From Candidatus Saccharimonadota bacterium (GTDB taxonomy: Bacteria; Patescibacteriota; Saccharimonadia; Saccharimonadales; Saccharimonadaceae): 64,000 nucleotides of DNA. The stretch is taken from assembly GCA_017464135.1 (NCBI GenBank), contig JAFUEB010000001.1, forward strand, positions 23,383 to 87,382, read 5' to 3'. Below the pieces are notes generated by a model. The model was not told where the DNA came from. It saw nothing but the letters and a program-made list of their open reading frames with translations, and did no database searches. The translations under genes and the position numbers were made by a program. This document shows, in pieces, positions 52,780-63,084 of this stretch (the stretch's first letter is position 1; every line of letters starts with the position of its first letter).

Positions 52780-53043
52780 ATGGCAAAGTATTGGGATTGT
52801 TCTGACACCAGTCAGCACTGGACTATCGAGCAGCAGCTCCGAGCAATGATCGAGGGCAGCAAGTATCGTTCCTACAATGGCGTCTACCCGGACAGCGTCG
52901 AGGACGTTTGTGTCCACACCGATGGCACCGCCGACGTAGACCTCTATGGTCGTGATTCCAATGACCGCAAGGGTCACTACCACTTCCATCTCCGCCTGTC
53001 TCCGGACGGCTCCTTCACCCTCGTCAACTGCCACAAGAAATAA
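52780..53043 (+). CDS. Hypothetical protein, 87 aa
   Basis: Starts MAKYWDCSDTSQHWTIEQQL. The body is rich in Asp, His and Tyr with beta-type repeats (VYPDSVEDVCVHTDGTADVD; GHYHFHLRLSPDGSF). AGGAGGA lies before the ATG, the best Shine-Dalgarno in the window, and codons are G+C-rich. A strong terminator follows. No family recognised. Confidence 0.7.
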   Translation: MAKYWDCSDTSQHWTIEQQLRAMIEGSKYRSYNGVYPDSVEDVCVHTDGTADVDLYGRDSNDRKGHYHFHLRLSPDGSFTLVNCHKK

Positions 53044-53056
53044 ATCCCCCTGCATC

Positions 53057-53084
53057 AAAATCCCCGCTTTAAGCGGGGATTTTT
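53057..53084 (+). terminator. Intrinsic terminator, bidirectional
   Basis: AAAATCCCCGC / GCGGGGATTTT stem with loop TTTAA. T-rich on both strands; it also serves the converging rny gene. Confidence 0.9.
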
Positions 53085-53100
53085 CCTTTACAAAGCATCC

Positions 53101-54618
53101 TTACTTTGCATATTCAATCGCGCGCGTTTCGCGAATGACATTTACTTTAATTACACCCGGATAACTCATCGTTGCTTCAATCTTGTTTGCAATGTCGCGC
53201 GCGAGCTTCAAAGCTGAGAGATCATCAATCTGCTTTGGCTCCACAATCACGCGTATTTCCCTACCAGCTGAAATTGCGTAGGCCTTATCGATGCCCGGGA
53301 ATCCGGTCGCAATGTTTTCAAGGTCGCGCATTCTTTCAGCAAAGTTCTCTGCCGAAATATTACGAGCACCCGGTCTGGCTGCACTCATTGCGTCACAAAT
53401 TTTAATAATTACCGCCTCCGGTGTCGTTGCTTCAATATCATCATGGTGCGCCGCAATCGCGTGAACTACTTCATCCGGCATGCCGTATTTCTTGGCGAGT
53501 TCTGCACCAATATCCGCATGCTTGCCTTCGATTTTGTGCGTTACGGCCTTACCCATGTCGTGCATGAGAGCCGCGGTTTTTGCAACACGCTTATCAGCAC
53601 CAATTTCTTCCGCAATCATGCCAGCCACGTGTGCCATTTCGATTGAATGAAGGAGCACATTTTGTCCGTATGAAGTACGGAATTTCAGTTCGCCAATTAA
53701 GTGTACCAGTTCACGTGGAATGCCAACGAGACCAACTTCACGAACGGCATCTTCACCAGCACGAACGACTTCCTTTTCAATTTCCTTCTCGCCCTTCGTC
53801 ACAGCTTCTTCAATTGAAGCCGGATTAATGCGGCCGTCTTTCATGAGGCGCTCGAGGGCATATCTTGCAACTTGGCGGCGAATCGGATCAAATGATGAAA
53901 GCACCACCATGCCTGGCGTATCATCCACCATAATATCAACACCCGTAGCACGTTGAAGAGCCTGGATGTTACGACCTTCCTTACCGATGATACGACCTTT
54001 CATGTCATCATCCGGAAGTTTGAGCGCCGTCACGGTACGATCGGCCGTTACTTCAGACGACATGCGCTCCATCGCCGTAAGTAGCATGGCCTGCGCCGTC
54101 TCATCAATATCGTGTTTAATTTCCTTTTGCTCTTTTGCAACCAAATTCACGAGGTCTTGCTTGATGTCGTTTTCGGTCATTTTCATGAGTTTATCGCGAG
54201 CATCCGCCTTCGATAAACCAGCGATTTTTTCGAGCTTTTCGTGTTGCTTTTCGCGAATGTCCCGAATCTCATTTTTGAGTTCTTCGATTTCCTTTTCTTC
54301 GCGATTTAATTTCTCGGTCTTCTTTTCGAGTTGATCGAGTTTTGCATCGAGTGCCGTTTCGCGTTCTGCTAAACGGTTTTCCGTGCGCTTCCATTCTTTG
54401 CGGCGCTCGTTTTCTTCACTTTGGCTTTTTTCTGCGAGCTGAGTCGCTTCTTTCTTTGCATTAAGCACGATTTCGGATGCTTCGTGTTTTGCTTTGCGCA
54501 CTAAATCATCGGCCTTGTCTTTGCCACCGTTCTCGTTGTGTTTGTTGTACGCAAAAATACCTCCCGCACCAGCCGCAATGCCAATCACCGCGGCAATAAT
54601 TGGGATAACTATCTCCAT
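53101..54618 (-). CDS. rny: Ribonuclease Y
   Basis: A 505-aa protein starting MEIVIPIIAAVIGIAAGAGG (single N-terminal anchor). A long coiled coil (about 30-185), a KH domain with GRIIGKEGRNIQALQ, and an HD phosphohydrolase domain with LLHSIEMAHV, LMHDMGKA (HD pair) and AHHDD follow, ending in the RNase Y C-terminal domain. It initiates mRNA decay at the membrane. GAAAGG precedes the ATG at 54618; the longer frame is rejected. Standard length for the family. Confidence 0.97.
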   Translation of the reverse strand: MEIVIPIIAAVIGIAAGAGGIFAYNKHNENGGKDKADDLVRKAKHEASEIVLNAKKEATQLAEKSQSEENERRKEWKRTENRLAERETALDAKLDQLEKKTEKLNREEKEIEELKNEIRDIREKQHEKLEKIAGLSKADARDKLMKMTENDIKQDLVNLVAKEQKEIKHDIDETAQAMLLTAMERMSSEVTADRTVTALKLPDDDMKGRIIGKEGRNIQALQRATGVDIMVDDTPGMVVLSSFDPIRRQVARYALERLMKDGRINPASIEEAVTKGEKEIEKEVVRAGEDAVREVGLVGIPRELVHLIGELKFRTSYGQNVLLHSIEMAHVAGMIAEEIGADKRVAKTAALMHDMGKAVTHKIEGKHADIGAELAKKYGMPDEVVHAIAAHHDDIEATTPEAVIIKICDAMSAARPGARNISAENFAERMRDLENIATGFPGIDKAYAISAGREIRVIVEPKQIDDLSALKLARDIANKIEATMSYPGVIKVNVIRETRAIEYAK

Positions 54619-54752
54619 TTTTTGCCTTTCTAATTGTTTTTGCTGATATTTTTCTCTATACCAGCGGGTTAACAAATAACATCAAATTATAAATTTCCAC
54701 TCTCAATTATAGCACAAAAAACCGAACAATTAAACCTTAAGCAAGTTCTTTT

Positions 54753-55655
54753 TTAACCCCAGAACCCGCGCTTTTTAGTGCCTTTAAATTCTTCGAGAAG
54801 TTCCTTTTGCTTGCGACTGAGGTTCTTTGGCGTCTCGACAATCACTGTCACAATGTGTGGACCGCGATCGCCATCCGCGCGGTATGGCACACCGTGTCCA
54901 GACAACTTAAATGGCGTTCCGGATTGCGTACCGGCCGGTACTTTCATTGTAATTTTGCCATCCACCGTTTCGACATCAATTTCACATCCGAGTGCTGCAT
55001 CCACCATATCAATCTTTTGTTCAGACAGGATAATTGCACCTTCCCTCGTCAAAGTTTTATGCGGCTTTACGCGTACGCGCACATACAGATCACCTCGCTC
55101 CGTCGCACCTTCTGGTGCTGGACCGCCCTTGCCAGCCAGTCTAATGCTCATACCATCGTCAATACCGGCTGGAATTTTGACTTTCAAATCTTTCCCATCG
55201 GCATTAATCGTTTTCGTCGTACCAAAAATCGCTTCTTCAAATGTAAGCGTCACACTCGTCTGGTAATCCGCACCTCTGCGTGGTCGCCTTGCGTTACCAA
55301 ATCCAAATAAACTACCTAAAATATCGTCAAAGCCGCCTGCTCCACCAAAGTCAAAGTTAAACGTCTGTCCGTTGAAATTAAAGTTGCCACCGGCAAACGG
55401 ATTTCCACCGTATGCACCGCCAGCACCATTACCTACACCGGCATGACCAAATTGATCATAACGGGCGCGTTTTTGTTTATCGGATAATACTTCATGTGCT
55501 TCCGAGATTTCTTTAAATTTCTCTTCTGCTTCTTTATTACCAGGGTTTTTATCTGGATGATACTTAATTGCGAGCTTCCGATAAGCCTTCTTAATTTCAT
55601 CATCAGATGCGTTCTTTGGAACGCCTAAAACTTCATAATAATCACGTTTCGCCAT
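54753..55655 (-). CDS. dnaJ: DnaJ-like co-chaperone without zinc finger (CbpA type)
   Basis: A 300-aa protein. The J domain (1-70) has [15 protein letters not shown] with the HPD motif. A Gly/Phe-rich linker ([16 protein letters not shown]) follows, then two beta-barrel peptide-binding domains ([36 protein letters not shown]). The CxxCxGxG zinc repeats of classical DnaJ are absent, as in CbpA. It is the partner of DnaK. A CIRCE operator with a promoter lies upstream and the start is leaderless (TACAAT seven nt before the ATG). Confidence 0.93.
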   Translation of the reverse strand: MAKRDYYEVLGVPKNASDDEIKKAYRKLAIKYHPDKNPGNKEAEEKFKEISEAHEVLSDKQKRARYDQFGHAGVGNGAGGAYGGNPFAGGNFNFNGQTFNFDFGGAGGFDDILGSLFGFGNARRPRRGADYQTSVTLTFEEAIFGTTKTINADGKDLKVKIPAGIDDGMSIRLAGKGGPAPEGATERGDLYVRVRVKPHKTLTREGAIILSEQKIDMVDAALGCEIDVETVDGKITMKVPAGTQSGTPFKLSGHGVPYRADGDRGPHIVTVIVETPKNLSRKQKELLEEFKGTKKRGFWG

Positions 55656-55662
55656 ATATTAT

Positions 55663-55700
55663 ATTGTAGCAAACTAGCACTCAAATGTAAAGAGTGCTAG
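55663..55700 (-). promoter_or_regulatory. dnaJ promoter with CIRCE operator
   Basis: CTAGCACTC-AAATGTAAA-GAGTGCTAG (55674-55700). On the minus strand the -35 TTTACA lies in the N9 spacer (55691-55686) and TACAAT at 55668-55663, with a 17-nt gap. The geometry is the same as at dnaK. Confidence 0.92.
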
Positions 55701-55724
55701 ATGTCGAACTATATATTATATATA

Positions 55725-57560
55725 CTATTGTTGCGGACCAGTTTGTGGTTTCGCGTTCGGATTCGTCGTGATTAGTCCTTCCTCGGTCTCGGATGCAATC
55801 ACCTGAATGTGCACGTGGTTCTGCCCAGCAAAGAATAGCCCTTGCCCCACCGGGAAATTCGAAAGCCTACGCTTCTCTTCCTCGGTTAGTTTAAACACAT
55901 CCGATAGTACATCCACCGCTGCCGAAGATTGTTTGAGAAGCAACTGCATCGAAGAGTTCGCCACGATTGCACGGCCCATCTTGGATCCCATGAAGTCTTC
56001 CACGTCCTGTGTAATCGTCGTAAGACCTAGATAATATTTACGCGCACGCTTCGCGAGTGAGAAGAGGAAGTTTGCCGAATCATCATATTTCATGAGCTGC
56101 CAGGCCTCATCCACGATGAGTAAGCGTTTCTTCTGGTGTGCTCTTACAATGTTCCAAATGTGTGACAGCACGATATACATTGCAACTGGGCGGAGTTCAT
56201 CTTCAAGGTCACGAATGTTAAACACCACCATTTGGTTATTGATATCAACGTTACTTTGCTGTGAGAAAATACCCGCAAACGTACCAGTCGTGTACTTACG
56301 GAGGCGTTGCGCCAACTGTGGGCCAGTTCCTTCCATGTGTAGAAGCGTATCATACAAATTCAAAATCGTTGGCGGCGTCGATTGATGCGTCAACGGATCC
56401 GAGGTAATACCGGCTCTCGCATACGTATCAATCAGTGCTTGGTCAAGGTCGGCTTCCTCATTGGCTGTCAGTGCTGGCACCACTTGTCCACCACCCGATA
56501 CTTGGTTACCACCGAGCATCAATCTAAATAGACCGTGTAGTGTCACGAGATTAGCACGCAGTGCATCGTTCGCATCTTCCGCATCCACCACCTTTGGTAA
56601 ATCAAACGGATTAATACGAACATCTGAATTTAGAGACAAACGAATATACGAACCACCCACTGCATCGCAAAGTTTCTGGTATTCGTTTTCTGGGTCGATA
56701 ATCAAAATCTCCGCGCCTACCATCATCGAACGGAGTGCTTCAAGCTTCACGGTAAACGACTTACCTGCACCAGACTTTGCAAAAACCACCATGTTCGCGT
56801 TCTCCAGTGAGAATCGGTCGAAAATCACGAGGCCGTTATTGTGCATGTTAATACCATACAAAATACCTTTGTCCTGTGTGAGATCTGCGGAAGTGAATGG
56901 GAATGAAGTTGAAATCGCACCCGTATTCATGTTGCGACGAATCTGGAGTTGATCCATACATTGTGGCATGATGGAGTTTAGACCTTGCTCTTGTTGCGAA
57001 TTAGCCACCTTCGAGAAAATCATCTGCTGGCCAAAAATTGTTTCAATCTTTTGCTGAATAAACTTTAATTCATCAAGTGAATCCGCCCAGAGCGTCACGT
57101 AAAGTCCAAAACGGAAGAATCTTTCAGCACCCACCTGAAGCTGGTCACGGAGTTCCTCGGCGTCATTAATCGCGGCTTCGAGTTCCGGATCACGCACGCG
57201 ACCCTTTTCCATATTGAGACTCATCGATGCTTCGAGCTGGGTCACCTTCGTACGGAGGTTCTTCATCACCACCTGTGATTCCACTGGATAAATATACATC
57301 GATACATCGAGCACTTCGTCAATATTAATGATTGGCGAAATCCAACCCGTATATAGCGAACGTGGGTAACCATAGACATACATAGTCCTACCATATTTCG
57401 TACCGAGCCTAAAATAATCCGAATGAATTTCAATCGCACTTGGACTAATCAAATCACGGAGTGTATTAGTACCCTGCTCAAATGCACGCTGAATTTCGGC
57501 CGCTTCCATCGCTTCGGCTTGCGCTGCGATTTCTGCTGGTGACATCATCCTTCTAGCCAT
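55725..57560 (-). CDS. virB4: VirB4/TraC-like secretion ATPase
   Basis: A 611-aa protein of the VirB4/TraC family. It has the N-terminal CagE-like region (about 40-230) followed by the ATPase domain: Walker A AKSGAGKSFT (261-270), LIIDPENEYQKL, Walker B LLIVDEAW (about 482-489), and TITQDVEDFM. It powers assembly and substrate transfer of a type IV secretion system or conjugative pilus. It overlaps the upstream N-terminal-type ORF by eight nt. No VirD4 coupling protein is visible here. Confidence 0.92.
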   Translation of the reverse strand: MARRMMSPAEIAAQAEAMEAAEIQRAFEQGTNTLRDLISPSAIEIHSDYFRLGTKYGRTMYVYGYPRSLYTGWISPIINIDEVLDVSMYIYPVESQVVMKNLRTKVTQLEASMSLNMEKGRVRDPELEAAINDAEELRDQLQVGAERFFRFGLYVTLWADSLDELKFIQQKIETIFGQQMIFSKVANSQQEQGLNSIMPQCMDQLQIRRNMNTGAISTSFPFTSADLTQDKGILYGINMHNNGLVIFDRFSLENANMVVFAKSGAGKSFTVKLEALRSMMVGAEILIIDPENEYQKLCDAVGGSYIRLSLNSDVRINPFDLPKVVDAEDANDALRANLVTLHGLFRLMLGGNQVSGGGQVVPALTANEEADLDQALIDTYARAGITSDPLTHQSTPPTILNLYDTLLHMEGTGPQLAQRLRKYTTGTFAGIFSQQSNVDINNQMVVFNIRDLEDELRPVAMYIVLSHIWNIVRAHQKKRLLIVDEAWQLMKYDDSANFLFSLAKRARKYYLGLTTITQDVEDFMGSKMGRAIVANSSMQLLLKQSSAAVDVLSDVFKLTEEEKRRLSNFPVGQGLFFAGQNHVHIQVIASETEEGLITTNPNAKPQTGPQQ

Positions 57561-58431
57561 TTTGTGTATTATCTCCCTTCTTCACGTACATTGTTGCAAG
57601 CTTCGTGAAATCAACTAGTGGTTCCCTCACGGCGGTGTCTGGGTTGTTGAAGTTGTAATACAGCTCCGCGAGTTCCCTCGTATTAAGTCTCACTGAATGA
57701 ATACCAATTTGGAATAAACCCGAAATCACCGTATCCACGCGCGTATTAAGTTCGGATAATGCTTTGTCGTAAGTTGCGCGGTCAATTCTCGTCACTTCCG
57801 GACCTTTCGCTCTTGAAAATGACTTAAAGAAATTCTTCGTCTGTTGTAATTCCTTCTCCGCATCTGCCGACGAATAGTACGGCAGAATAATGAAGAATGA
57901 TTTGTCCATAATGTTAGCTTCTTGTGACAGCACATCGATAAAGTTAATGTAGTCATCCATGAGTACACCAAGGAGCATGTTGTCATTGCTCCGACGAATG
58001 TCTAGCAATCTTTGTAAATACGGGCCAATGTCCACTCTTTGTGAACGAATCAAAATCTGCGTCGTAAATTTCAGTGAGTTTAGGAAATTCTGGTATGAAT
58101 ACTCAACGCCTTCGCGCTCCATATCAGACATAAGATCGAAGTTAATCGACTTACAAGCCACTACCGCGCGGAATGAACCATCCTTCATAATCACCACATT
58201 ATCGCGAAGCTCAGAAATGAGGAGTGTTGCCTGCGTCGAAGTTGGTGAATCATGATTCGGCGACACCGGCATCATTTGTTGTGCATTCATCGCCGCCGAG
58301 CCAATGCTCTGCATTTGTTGCGGTTGCATCATTTGCTGTTGCGGCATCATCATCTGCGGTTGTTGCCCCGGCAAAATCATTTGCGGGTTACCCATCTGTC
58401 CATTCTGGTAGTATTGCTGTTGTGGATTCAT
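57553..58431 (-). CDS. VirB4/TraC N-terminal-like protein
   Basis: A 292-aa protein with a Met/Gln-rich N-terminus (MNPQQQYYQNGQMGNP, then QQQMMQPQQMQS). Its body resembles the TraC/VirB4 N-terminal region (LISELRDNVVIMKDGSFRAVV, LKFTTQILIRSQRVDIGPYL, LYYNFNNPD). It has no nucleotide-binding motif. In relatives this region is part of one VirB4 chain; here it is a separate subunit, co-translated with the ATPase (8-nt overlap). Confidence 0.85.
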   Translation of the reverse strand: MNPQQQYYQNGQMGNPQMILPGQQPQMMMPQQQMMQPQQMQSIGSAAMNAQQMMPVSPNHDSPTSTQATLLISELRDNVVIMKDGSFRAVVACKSINFDLMSDMEREGVEYSYQNFLNSLKFTTQILIRSQRVDIGPYLQRLLDIRRSNDNMLLGVLMDDYINFIDVLSQEANIMDKSFFIILPYYSSADAEKELQQTKNFFKSFSRAKGPEVTRIDRATYDKALSELNTRVDTVISGLFQIGIHSVRLNTRELAELYYNFNNPDTAVREPLVDFTKLATMYVKKGDNTQNG

Positions 58432-58432
58432 T

Positions 58433-59479
58433 TTAGTGTAACGAGACGAAAACCTCGCCCTCCTCCTTTTTATTTAACCGGTTAGCTTCTTTTGCGATGG
58501 TCGCAACAGTAAAATCAGGATTATTAGCTAGTTCTATTATACTAGCATTTGGGGTTTCTGTGGCAACTTTTTTCGGCGCTGGTGCCGGCTCTGGCACTGG
58601 TGCCGGCGTTGGCTCCGGTGCCGGTGCTGGAGCTGGCTCTGGTTTTTTGCTTAACATTCCGCGGTTATTCTGGATCATTGCACCGCTCGTATCAATATCA
58701 TTTCCTCGACTAATCGCTGCACGCATCGAATTCAAAGCGTCTTCGTGTTCTGCATTTAATCGATGCATTTCTTCTTCGCGAAGTTTAAATTCGGCTTCTT
58801 CGCGTTGACGTTTTTGCTCTGCCAAGATTCTCGCCTGTTCTTCTTGCTGGCGACGTTGCTCAGCTTCTTGAGCTGCACGCTGTTCGTTTTCACGATTTTG
58901 CAGTGCCGTCTGCATTTCTTGCATCGCTACTTGTCTTTGTGTCGTCGCATTCTGGCTAATTGCCTTATTCAAATTCTCGGAATTATAGCTATCAAACATA
59001 TCCGTCTGCGCATTGGCTTCGGCCACTAAATCTTCGCGCATCGAAGAATTCCCTGCACCCTTAATTGCATAGCCCTCACTATCCATCAAATTTGCAAGGA
59101 ACGACAATCTGTGCGTCGCTTCTTCGCCCGTAATATCACGCGTACGAATATCTTCCACGATTTTTGGTGCCGTGATGAGAATAGTCGAGTCGCGTTGTCC
59201 TGGCGTCCATACACGTGTATGTGGCTTCAGATAATACGACACCATTGCTGCGAGATAAGTTTCCATCGGCTGGTCCTTCTTCAATGGCAATGCGAGCACC
59301 AAAAACAGGAATACCGGAGGTAGGGGGATTAATGCGAGAAGCGGAAAAAGTTGAAATAAACCCACCGCCAAAGCAATTAAACCGGCCGCTACTAGAAGGT
59401 ATACAAACTGCCGAAAACTAAACGGCCCAATCAGTTTGTCATCTGCCTCAACGTCTTGAGGCACCTTATACTGCGCCAT
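58433..59479 (-). CDS. PrgI-family (VirB3-like) membrane protein with Pro-rich tail
   Basis: A 348-aa protein. The N-terminal 75 aa match PrgI/VirB3-like subunits: VPQDVEADDKLIGPFSFRQF and two helices (about 24-40, 44-68). A C-terminal extension follows, with coiled coil (EQRRQQEEQARILAEQKRQ) and a Pro/Ala repeat (PAPAPEPTPAPVPEPAPAP). Family members are normally 100-150 aa, so the tail is added. It lies directly upstream of the VirB4-type genes; TATAAT lies nine nt before the ATG. Confidence 0.85.
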   Translation of the reverse strand: MAQYKVPQDVEADDKLIGPFSFRQFVYLLVAAGLIALAVGLFQLFPLLALIPLPPVFLFLVLALPLKKDQPMETYLAAMVSYYLKPHTRVWTPGQRDSTILITAPKIVEDIRTRDITGEEATHRLSFLANLMDSEGYAIKGAGNSSMREDLVAEANAQTDMFDSYNSENLNKAISQNATTQRQVAMQEMQTALQNRENEQRAAQEAEQRRQQEEQARILAEQKRQREEAEFKLREEEMHRLNAEHEDALNSMRAAISRGNDIDTSGAMIQNNRGMLSKKPEPAPAPAPEPTPAPVPEPAPAPKKVATETPNASIIELANNPDFTVATIAKEANRLNKKEEGEVFVSLH

Positions 59480-59523
59480 ATACCAATAATTATAACATAT
59501 TAAAACGGATATGATAAAGGGTT

Positions 59524-62500
59524 TTAATAGTTATCTGGATCGTTCAAAAGGTCGCAAAGGAACTCTTTTAGTGCATGACTATCCGCATACGGATCGTCAT
59601 CATGGAACTTCTTGTATTGAGTTGCAATAAAGCTATCTGCGCCAAGCGTTTCTTTAATATAATTGTACGACTCGTTAAAGAATGCATCGTCATCGTCACG
59701 GTTGTCGTGCCAGAGGTCTTCCACGTTCGATACAAATGTTGCTCTATCTGTCTCCGAGTATGCTCCACCGGAAGCCTCTTCGTCTTCCACTGGAGCATCC
59801 GACTCACGACGAGCCTCATTCATTCTGCGTTTAGCTTCTTCAAATTCACGCTTCTCACGCAATTTGTCTTTTTCAAGCTTCACATTAATCGCCACTTCAT
59901 TATCAAGATCGGCAAGTTCACGGACCCAGTCTTTCGCGTTGTTAGCGGCACCGGATCTACGGGTGCGGTAAATCTGGTTGAGTTTGCCCTTAGAGTCGAG
60001 CAAGCTTCTAAACTTCACACCGGCCATCTTCATCCTGACCTTCTTCACCTCAGCCTCGTAATTCTTCTTAGCCTCATCGGTTGAAAGATCACCATACTTA
60101 GTCTGAATCTCAGCCAGCTCACGCTCATATTCACGACGTTCAGCCTTCTGCTCATCCGTCCAGCCTTCCATACTATCCTCTTCATAAGCATCAGAAAGGT
60201 GATTGATGAGTGCATCCTTATAGTCTGAACGAAGACCAAGAATCTGTGTTGGCGTCTGGTCGGTCAGGTAGTTAAGCGTCTTCTTCTGGTAGTACTCGCG
60301 AAGCTCTTCCTCATGACCAGCAAAATCTTTATCCGTTTCCCAAATTGGGAGCATCTCATAAGTACCATCCGCCTTCTGCTTTGGCGCATAACCGGTTTTT
60401 GCCTTCACGGCAGAAACTAGCTGTTCGCTACCAGACAAGAACTTAAGGCTTGCCGAAATAAATGACGGCTCAAATGATTTCTCGATTTCTGCTCTCTTCT
60501 TGATGTAGCCATCGAAATCAAGCTTACCGTCTGCACCTGTATATGCTTCGCGAACGCTCTTATCAAAGTTATCGAGCGCCGTACGTTCAATACCATCAAG
60601 TGGTGTACCTTCCATGAGTTCACGCATGCCCTTCTTGGCATACATTACCTGGCCATCCGGCTCAATGTGGTAGCCTCTCACGTATTCATCGTAAGTCACC
60701 TTCATTTCTTGGCGCTCGTTCTTATTATAAACACGGGCCGTCTCAAGGTTAAGATATTTACCGAAGCGTCTCATCCATGGGTCTGCGTCCTTCACTTCAA
60801 ACATGAGGAAGCTTGCGAGAGACTGTGAAGCATGTGAGCCAAGATCCACACCCTGGTTCAAAATGTTTACGAGCTGTTCACGCACAAGGTCAGTATCACC
60901 ACGTTGGTTGAGCACACGTAGACCCGGCAAAATCATATCGATATTATTCGGTGCATCAGCACTCTTCGTCATTTCCGAAATTCTATTCACGTTCATTACA
61001 GTTGGAGGTACGAGCTCAAAGTACTTCTGCATCTTATTTTCCACAATCTTACGTTGCGTATCGTATGAAAGTGCAGCGTTAGCGGCAGCAAATTGTACAT
61101 CGTTAAGATTACCTTCCATCACCTTAGCAGCCATGTTGTAGCGGTCGAGTGCAGACTGGCGATCAGCATCCGAAGCGAACGTCGTCTTGTAGTCTTTCTT
61201 AAGCACGCGATTACCGGCCTCATCCGTAGTAAAGCCATACTGCTCATCCATATGTGCATTGACAGCAGCTTCCATACGCTTGTGGAAGCCTTCGGCATTT
61301 TCGTAAGCAATCTTCTCACCACGCGCAGCCTCAACCTTCAGCTTATCTGCCGCCTGAACCGTTTGCTGATCAAGTTTATCGAGACGTGCTCTTTGTGCCG
61401 TACCCTCCTTAGCGAGGTAACCCATGCCCTTATTCATCTGGTTCTGATGCTTCATAATATCGCTCTGGTATTCCAGATTCTGTGCCTGCTCAGCGTATGC
61501 ACGCTCACCTTCCTTCGTTGGCGAACCATCCTTCTTGTAATGGCTATTCGCCACATATGCAAGACCACGATTTCTCACGGTTGCTGCATGCTCTTTCGTT
61601 TCTTCATCACGAGCAATCTTGCGATTCGACATAAACTGCATCAAAGCTGCCGATGGCGTGTAAACATTTCTCCTTGCTAACGTTCTCTGCTTCTGCAATT
61701 CACGATGCGAATCGGCCCAGCTGCGATTGGCTGCGAGTGGCTTCGAGGCCAGACCACGGATCTTACTGTTGACCGTAGAGAGGAACGTACCAGACATCTT
61801 CATCAGTGATACCGAGAAGAAAAGTGGGAAAATCTGCACCGCGATACCAAGTAGTAAACTAAATCCATCCTGCGCATTCGTAATAATTGCCCAACCCGCC
61901 AGGTTCGATGCGCCGAATAACAGCGAGAACATCGGGTAAAACACCAACATCTTAATGAACAGGTTCTTCCATTTAGCAAAAAACTGTTCCGTATTCGGAA
62001 GCATATTTGCTACAATCGCCATCGGTGAAATCATAATGAGGAGTGCTACCACTGCCTGACGCATCGAGATCGTGATAAGACCAGCGACCACCGCCACGAT
62101 ACCACCGAGCACCACCGGAATTAGCATCCAGATCGTACCCGTTTCAAAGGCAATCACCGCTGCACCTACCGCAATCACCGAACCACCAGCTAGCGCCCCA
62201 TAAAGTTGCGCCATCGAAGTACCCGAAAAAGTTCCTGCCGTAATCGTTCCGGCCGTTGACTGCTCAATCGATGTAAATAATCCACGTAGGCTATTACCCA
62301 CGATGTTCGATACATCCACCGCTAGCGAACAAATGACAAAACTGAGGTTAATGAGAATCGCCGTCACAATCAGTTTCGGCAGTACCTTCTTAATTCCATA
62401 GTTCGAAATTCCATACCCAGTAATCTGCGAAATCACCACTACCATAAAGAAGATGATGAATACAATATTCGTAAATCCGCGTATGTATTTCCAAATCTCG

Positions 62501-62928
62501 TAAATCGGCGCTCCGTCCTTCACTTCTACCGGATTAATCTGTAAAATATTCTCAATCTTGCCATAAATCCAGTCAATTGCTTCTGATAGTTTACCGGTAG
62601 TCGGACAAACCAGCCAACCTAGTGCACCCAAGCTTTCCTCGCAGGTTACACCTTTTTTCTGGTTATTATTGCTTTGATTGTTTGCGTTGTTATTTTGAGA
62701 GTTATTCTGATTATTCTGATTATTTTGCGTGTTTTGTTGGTTGTTGGCCGCTGTCGCAATCGTCGTTACTGGATTCGCGAGCCCAACTGTTAGAAACGAC
62801 TCTTTCTGGCTCGTTGCCTCAACATTATTGGTAAATAACAGAGATGTTCCAAAGAATGCCATGATACCAAAAAGACAGCCCAAAATGGCTTTTCTCAGAC
62901 GACTTGTTGAGTTCTTTTTGAATATCAT
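59524..62928 (-). CDS. VirB6/TrbL-like polytopic protein with long C-terminal domain
   Basis: A 1134-aa protein starting MIFKKNSTSRLRKAILG. Order: signal-type helix (to about 40), Asn/Gln-rich linker (about 60-100), six or seven helices (about 140-400, VNIFIIFFMVVVISQI and Gly-rich segments) as in VirB6/TrbL, then about 700 mostly helical, charged cytoplasmic residues (for example KLEKDKLREKREFEEAKRRM). GGGAGGAAAA precedes the ATG at 62928. It would form part of the inner-membrane channel; the long tail is unusual and may contact the VirB4 ATPase. Confidence 0.85.
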   Translation of the reverse strand: MIFKKNSTSRLRKAILGCLFGIMAFFGTSLLFTNNVEATSQKESFLTVGLANPVTTIATAANNQQNTQNNQNNQNNSQNNNANNQSNNNQKKGVTCEESLGALGWLVCPTTGKLSEAIDWIYGKIENILQINPVEVKDGAPIYEIWKYIRGFTNIVFIIFFMVVVISQITGYGISNYGIKKVLPKLIVTAILINLSFVICSLAVDVSNIVGNSLRGLFTSIEQSTAGTITAGTFSGTSMAQLYGALAGGSVIAVGAAVIAFETGTIWMLIPVVLGGIVAVVAGLITISMRQAVVALLIMISPMAIVANMLPNTEQFFAKWKNLFIKMLVFYPMFSLLFGASNLAGWAIITNAQDGFSLLLGIAVQIFPLFFSVSLMKMSGTFLSTVNSKIRGLASKPLAANRSWADSHRELQKQRTLARRNVYTPSAALMQFMSNRKIARDEETKEHAATVRNRGLAYVANSHYKKDGSPTKEGERAYAEQAQNLEYQSDIMKHQNQMNKGMGYLAKEGTAQRARLDKLDQQTVQAADKLKVEAARGEKIAYENAEGFHKRMEAAVNAHMDEQYGFTTDEAGNRVLKKDYKTTFASDADRQSALDRYNMAAKVMEGNLNDVQFAAANAALSYDTQRKIVENKMQKYFELVPPTVMNVNRISEMTKSADAPNNIDMILPGLRVLNQRGDTDLVREQLVNILNQGVDLGSHASQSLASFLMFEVKDADPWMRRFGKYLNLETARVYNKNERQEMKVTYDEYVRGYHIEPDGQVMYAKKGMRELMEGTPLDGIERTALDNFDKSVREAYTGADGKLDFDGYIKKRAEIEKSFEPSFISASLKFLSGSEQLVSAVKAKTGYAPKQKADGTYEMLPIWETDKDFAGHEEELREYYQKKTLNYLTDQTPTQILGLRSDYKDALINHLSDAYEEDSMEGWTDEQKAERREYERELAEIQTKYGDLSTDEAKKNYEAEVKKVRMKMAGVKFRSLLDSKGKLNQIYRTRRSGAANNAKDWVRELADLDNEVAINVKLEKDKLREKREFEEAKRRMNEARRESDAPVEDEEASGGAYSETDRATFVSNVEDLWHDNRDDDDAFFNESYNYIKETLGADSFIATQYKKFHDDDPYADSHALKEFLCDLLNDPDNY

Positions 62929-63084
62929 CAGAATTTTCCTCCCTGTTTTGAGGGGTGCTATAATTATAGCACACATAAGCTTTTTTGTCAAGGTATTTAA
63001 CAGAGAAAACAACGCTTACGTCTTCCTTTGCCGTTTTCAAAAAAATATGCTATGATAAAACTAAGCTAAACAATGGATTTTTAA

